Origin: Sorex araneus
Taxonomy: Eukaryota > Chordata > Mammalia > Eulipotyphla > Soricidae
Assembly (NCBI RefSeq): GCF_027595985.1
Contig: NC_073307.1
Coordinates: forward strand, 120,122,678-120,186,677
Direction of reading: 5' to 3'
Length of the DNA stretch: 64,000 nt
Shown here: positions 63,231-64,000 of the stretch, piece after piece
Numbering within the stretch: position 1 is the stretch's first letter
Layout: every line of letters starts with the position of its first letter
Notes under the pieces: model-generated
The model's input: the letters and a program-made list of their open reading frames with translations, nothing else
The model's database searches: none
What the model was told of the DNA's origin: nothing
Translations under genes and position numbers: made by a program

Positions 63231-63848
63231 TGAAGGAGAGGGACAGACATAGAATGACTGAATTCATTTGTGGGATATTAAAAAAAAACCACAAACAATA
63301 GTATGAGACTATAAAAATGAGGGCCAGGAGGACTGGCCTGATGTTGGAAGCTTGTCACAAGTGAAGGGAAGAGGGAGAGGTAATTAGGATAGAGAAGGAA
63401 CCACTATGACAATAACAAAAGGAAATGATCACTCTGGACAAGAATTAAGTGCTAAAAGTAGGCAAAGGGATATATATATAACAACCTTCCAGTACCTGTA
63501 CCAATAACCATAATGATAAAAAGGAGGGGGCGGGCGGAGGCAGGGGAAGTGTCTGCCTAGAGGCAGACTGAAGGTGGGGGTAAGGTGGATGGAAGAAAAT
63601 TGGGGACATTTGTAGTGGGAAATGACATTGGTAAAGGGATAGGTGTTGGAACACTACATGACTGAAACCCAATCATGGTCAACTTTGTAACAGCTTATTT
63701 CATGATCATTTAATAAAAAATTTTTTTGAAAAGAACTATTTGAACTTGGATTACAGAAAGCAATGAGACTTGCTTGGATGGTTCCAGAGATACACATGCT
63801 AAGGGTTTCAAGAAAGATGTGGGTAGTGCTGTCAAAAATAGACTAGCG

Positions 63849-64000
63849 GGGCCAGAGAGATAGTGCAGCAGGTGGGGAGCTTGTCTTTCAAACCTGGGTT
63901 TGATCTCTGGCACCACATATGAGCCCCTCTAGGAGTAATGTCTGAGCACAGAGTCAGGAGTAAGCCCTGAGCATCACTCACTGTGGCCCAAAAAGCAAAC
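63849..64000 (+). mobile_element. SINE family A, runs to window edge
   Basis: ggggccagagagatagtgca to ctgtggcccaaaaagcaa, ending at the last base. Confidence 0.85.

Larger units (their letters stand above)
59846..63730 (+). mobile_element. L1 copy, 5'-truncated, with four nested SINEs
   Basis: Plus-strand ORF2 is readable in pieces: a TPGPDGFT-like block near 60080 ([20 protein letters not shown]), [20 protein letters not shown] near 60250, [17 protein letters not shown] near 60710, and the 3' end with TLHGSGEKDS near 62480 and WKQPECS near 62910. Frameshifts and stops are many, so it cannot move on its own. The 3' UTR has a G-rich part near 63525 and AATAAA near 63711. Aagaattat-like sequence on both sides (59642 and 63731) may be the target-site duplication. 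Confidence 0.85.
58428..64000 (-). other. Part of TSG101 intron 2
   Basis: Exon 2 (a KYRDLTVRETVNVITLYKDL coding block) was looked for on the minus strand up to 64000 and not found. The visible intron holds SINEs and a large L1 copy. 59240-59640 is AT-rich with nothing recognised. Confidence 0.6.

Noticed and set aside
60000..63700. Possible endogenous retrovirus in the reverse-transcriptase-like region
   Set aside because: Motifs, single 3' poly(A) end and absence of LTRs fit L1, not a retrovirus.
788..64000. Many ORFs of 60-120 codons containing [20 protein letters not shown] or [24 protein letters not shown] peptides
   Set aside because: These are translations of the SINE body in different frames, not proteins.
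790..64000. SINE heads considered as tRNA genes
   Set aside because: They have A- and B-box-like motifs but no cloverleaf, and all continue into the SINE body.
58428..64000. TSG101 exons 1-2
   Set aside because: Searched for the exon 2 coding block on the minus strand; not present, so taken to lie beyond the window.

Overview
This is mammalian nuclear DNA, most likely from a shrew (Sorex; the common shrew Sorex araneus is my best guess). The evidence is by-eye homology to three neighbouring mammalian genes plus roughly 90 copies of a tRNA-headed SINE whose consensus I recall as the shrew SOR element. Nothing here is bacterial: coding sequence is split into short exons with GT-AG borders and occupies only about 2% of the window.

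The gene order matches the human 11p15.1 block LDHC - LDHAL6A - TSG101. (1) 1068-6440, plus strand: the last two coding exons and 3' UTR of an intact lactate dehydrogenase gene, best assigned to LDHC (testis LDH). (2) 16516-19657, plus strand: four decayed exons (5 to 8) of a second LDH gene that matches LDHAL6A. It carries frameshifts, stop codons and lost splice sites, and a SINE sits inside the last exon with an 18-bp target-site duplication. I read it as LDHAL6A lost in place. (3) 20025-58427, minus strand: TSG101, the ESCRT-I subunit. Exons 3 to 10 are intact and encode residues 43-390 of the 390-residue human protein; exons 1 and 2 lie beyond the right edge. The poly(A) signals of the LDHAL6A relic and of TSG101 face each other 22 bp apart.

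The rest is intron and intergenic DNA crowded with retroelements. SINE family A has a tRNA-like head and a body ending in a gtgtgacccaaaaagc-A(n) tail. Family B has the same head joined to a different body. Many copies have clear target-site duplications. L1 is present as a 5'-truncated plus-strand copy (59846-63730) with four SINEs nested in it, as antisense ORF2 and 3' UTR pieces (14750-16340, 49360-50090), and as several short shrew-type L1-like 3' tails. There is one probable hAT DNA transposon relic and a dozen microsatellites.

The points most worth a second look are the LDHAL6A loss, a 43-nt exon-like segment with strong splice sites inside TSG101 intron 7 that would shift the frame if used, a family-B SINE whose head is replaced by unrelated sequence, and a 98-bp direct repeat at 314-bp spacing. 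No RNA gene, CRISPR array or CpG-island promoter was found. All SINE borders are read by eye and may be off by 5-20 bp.
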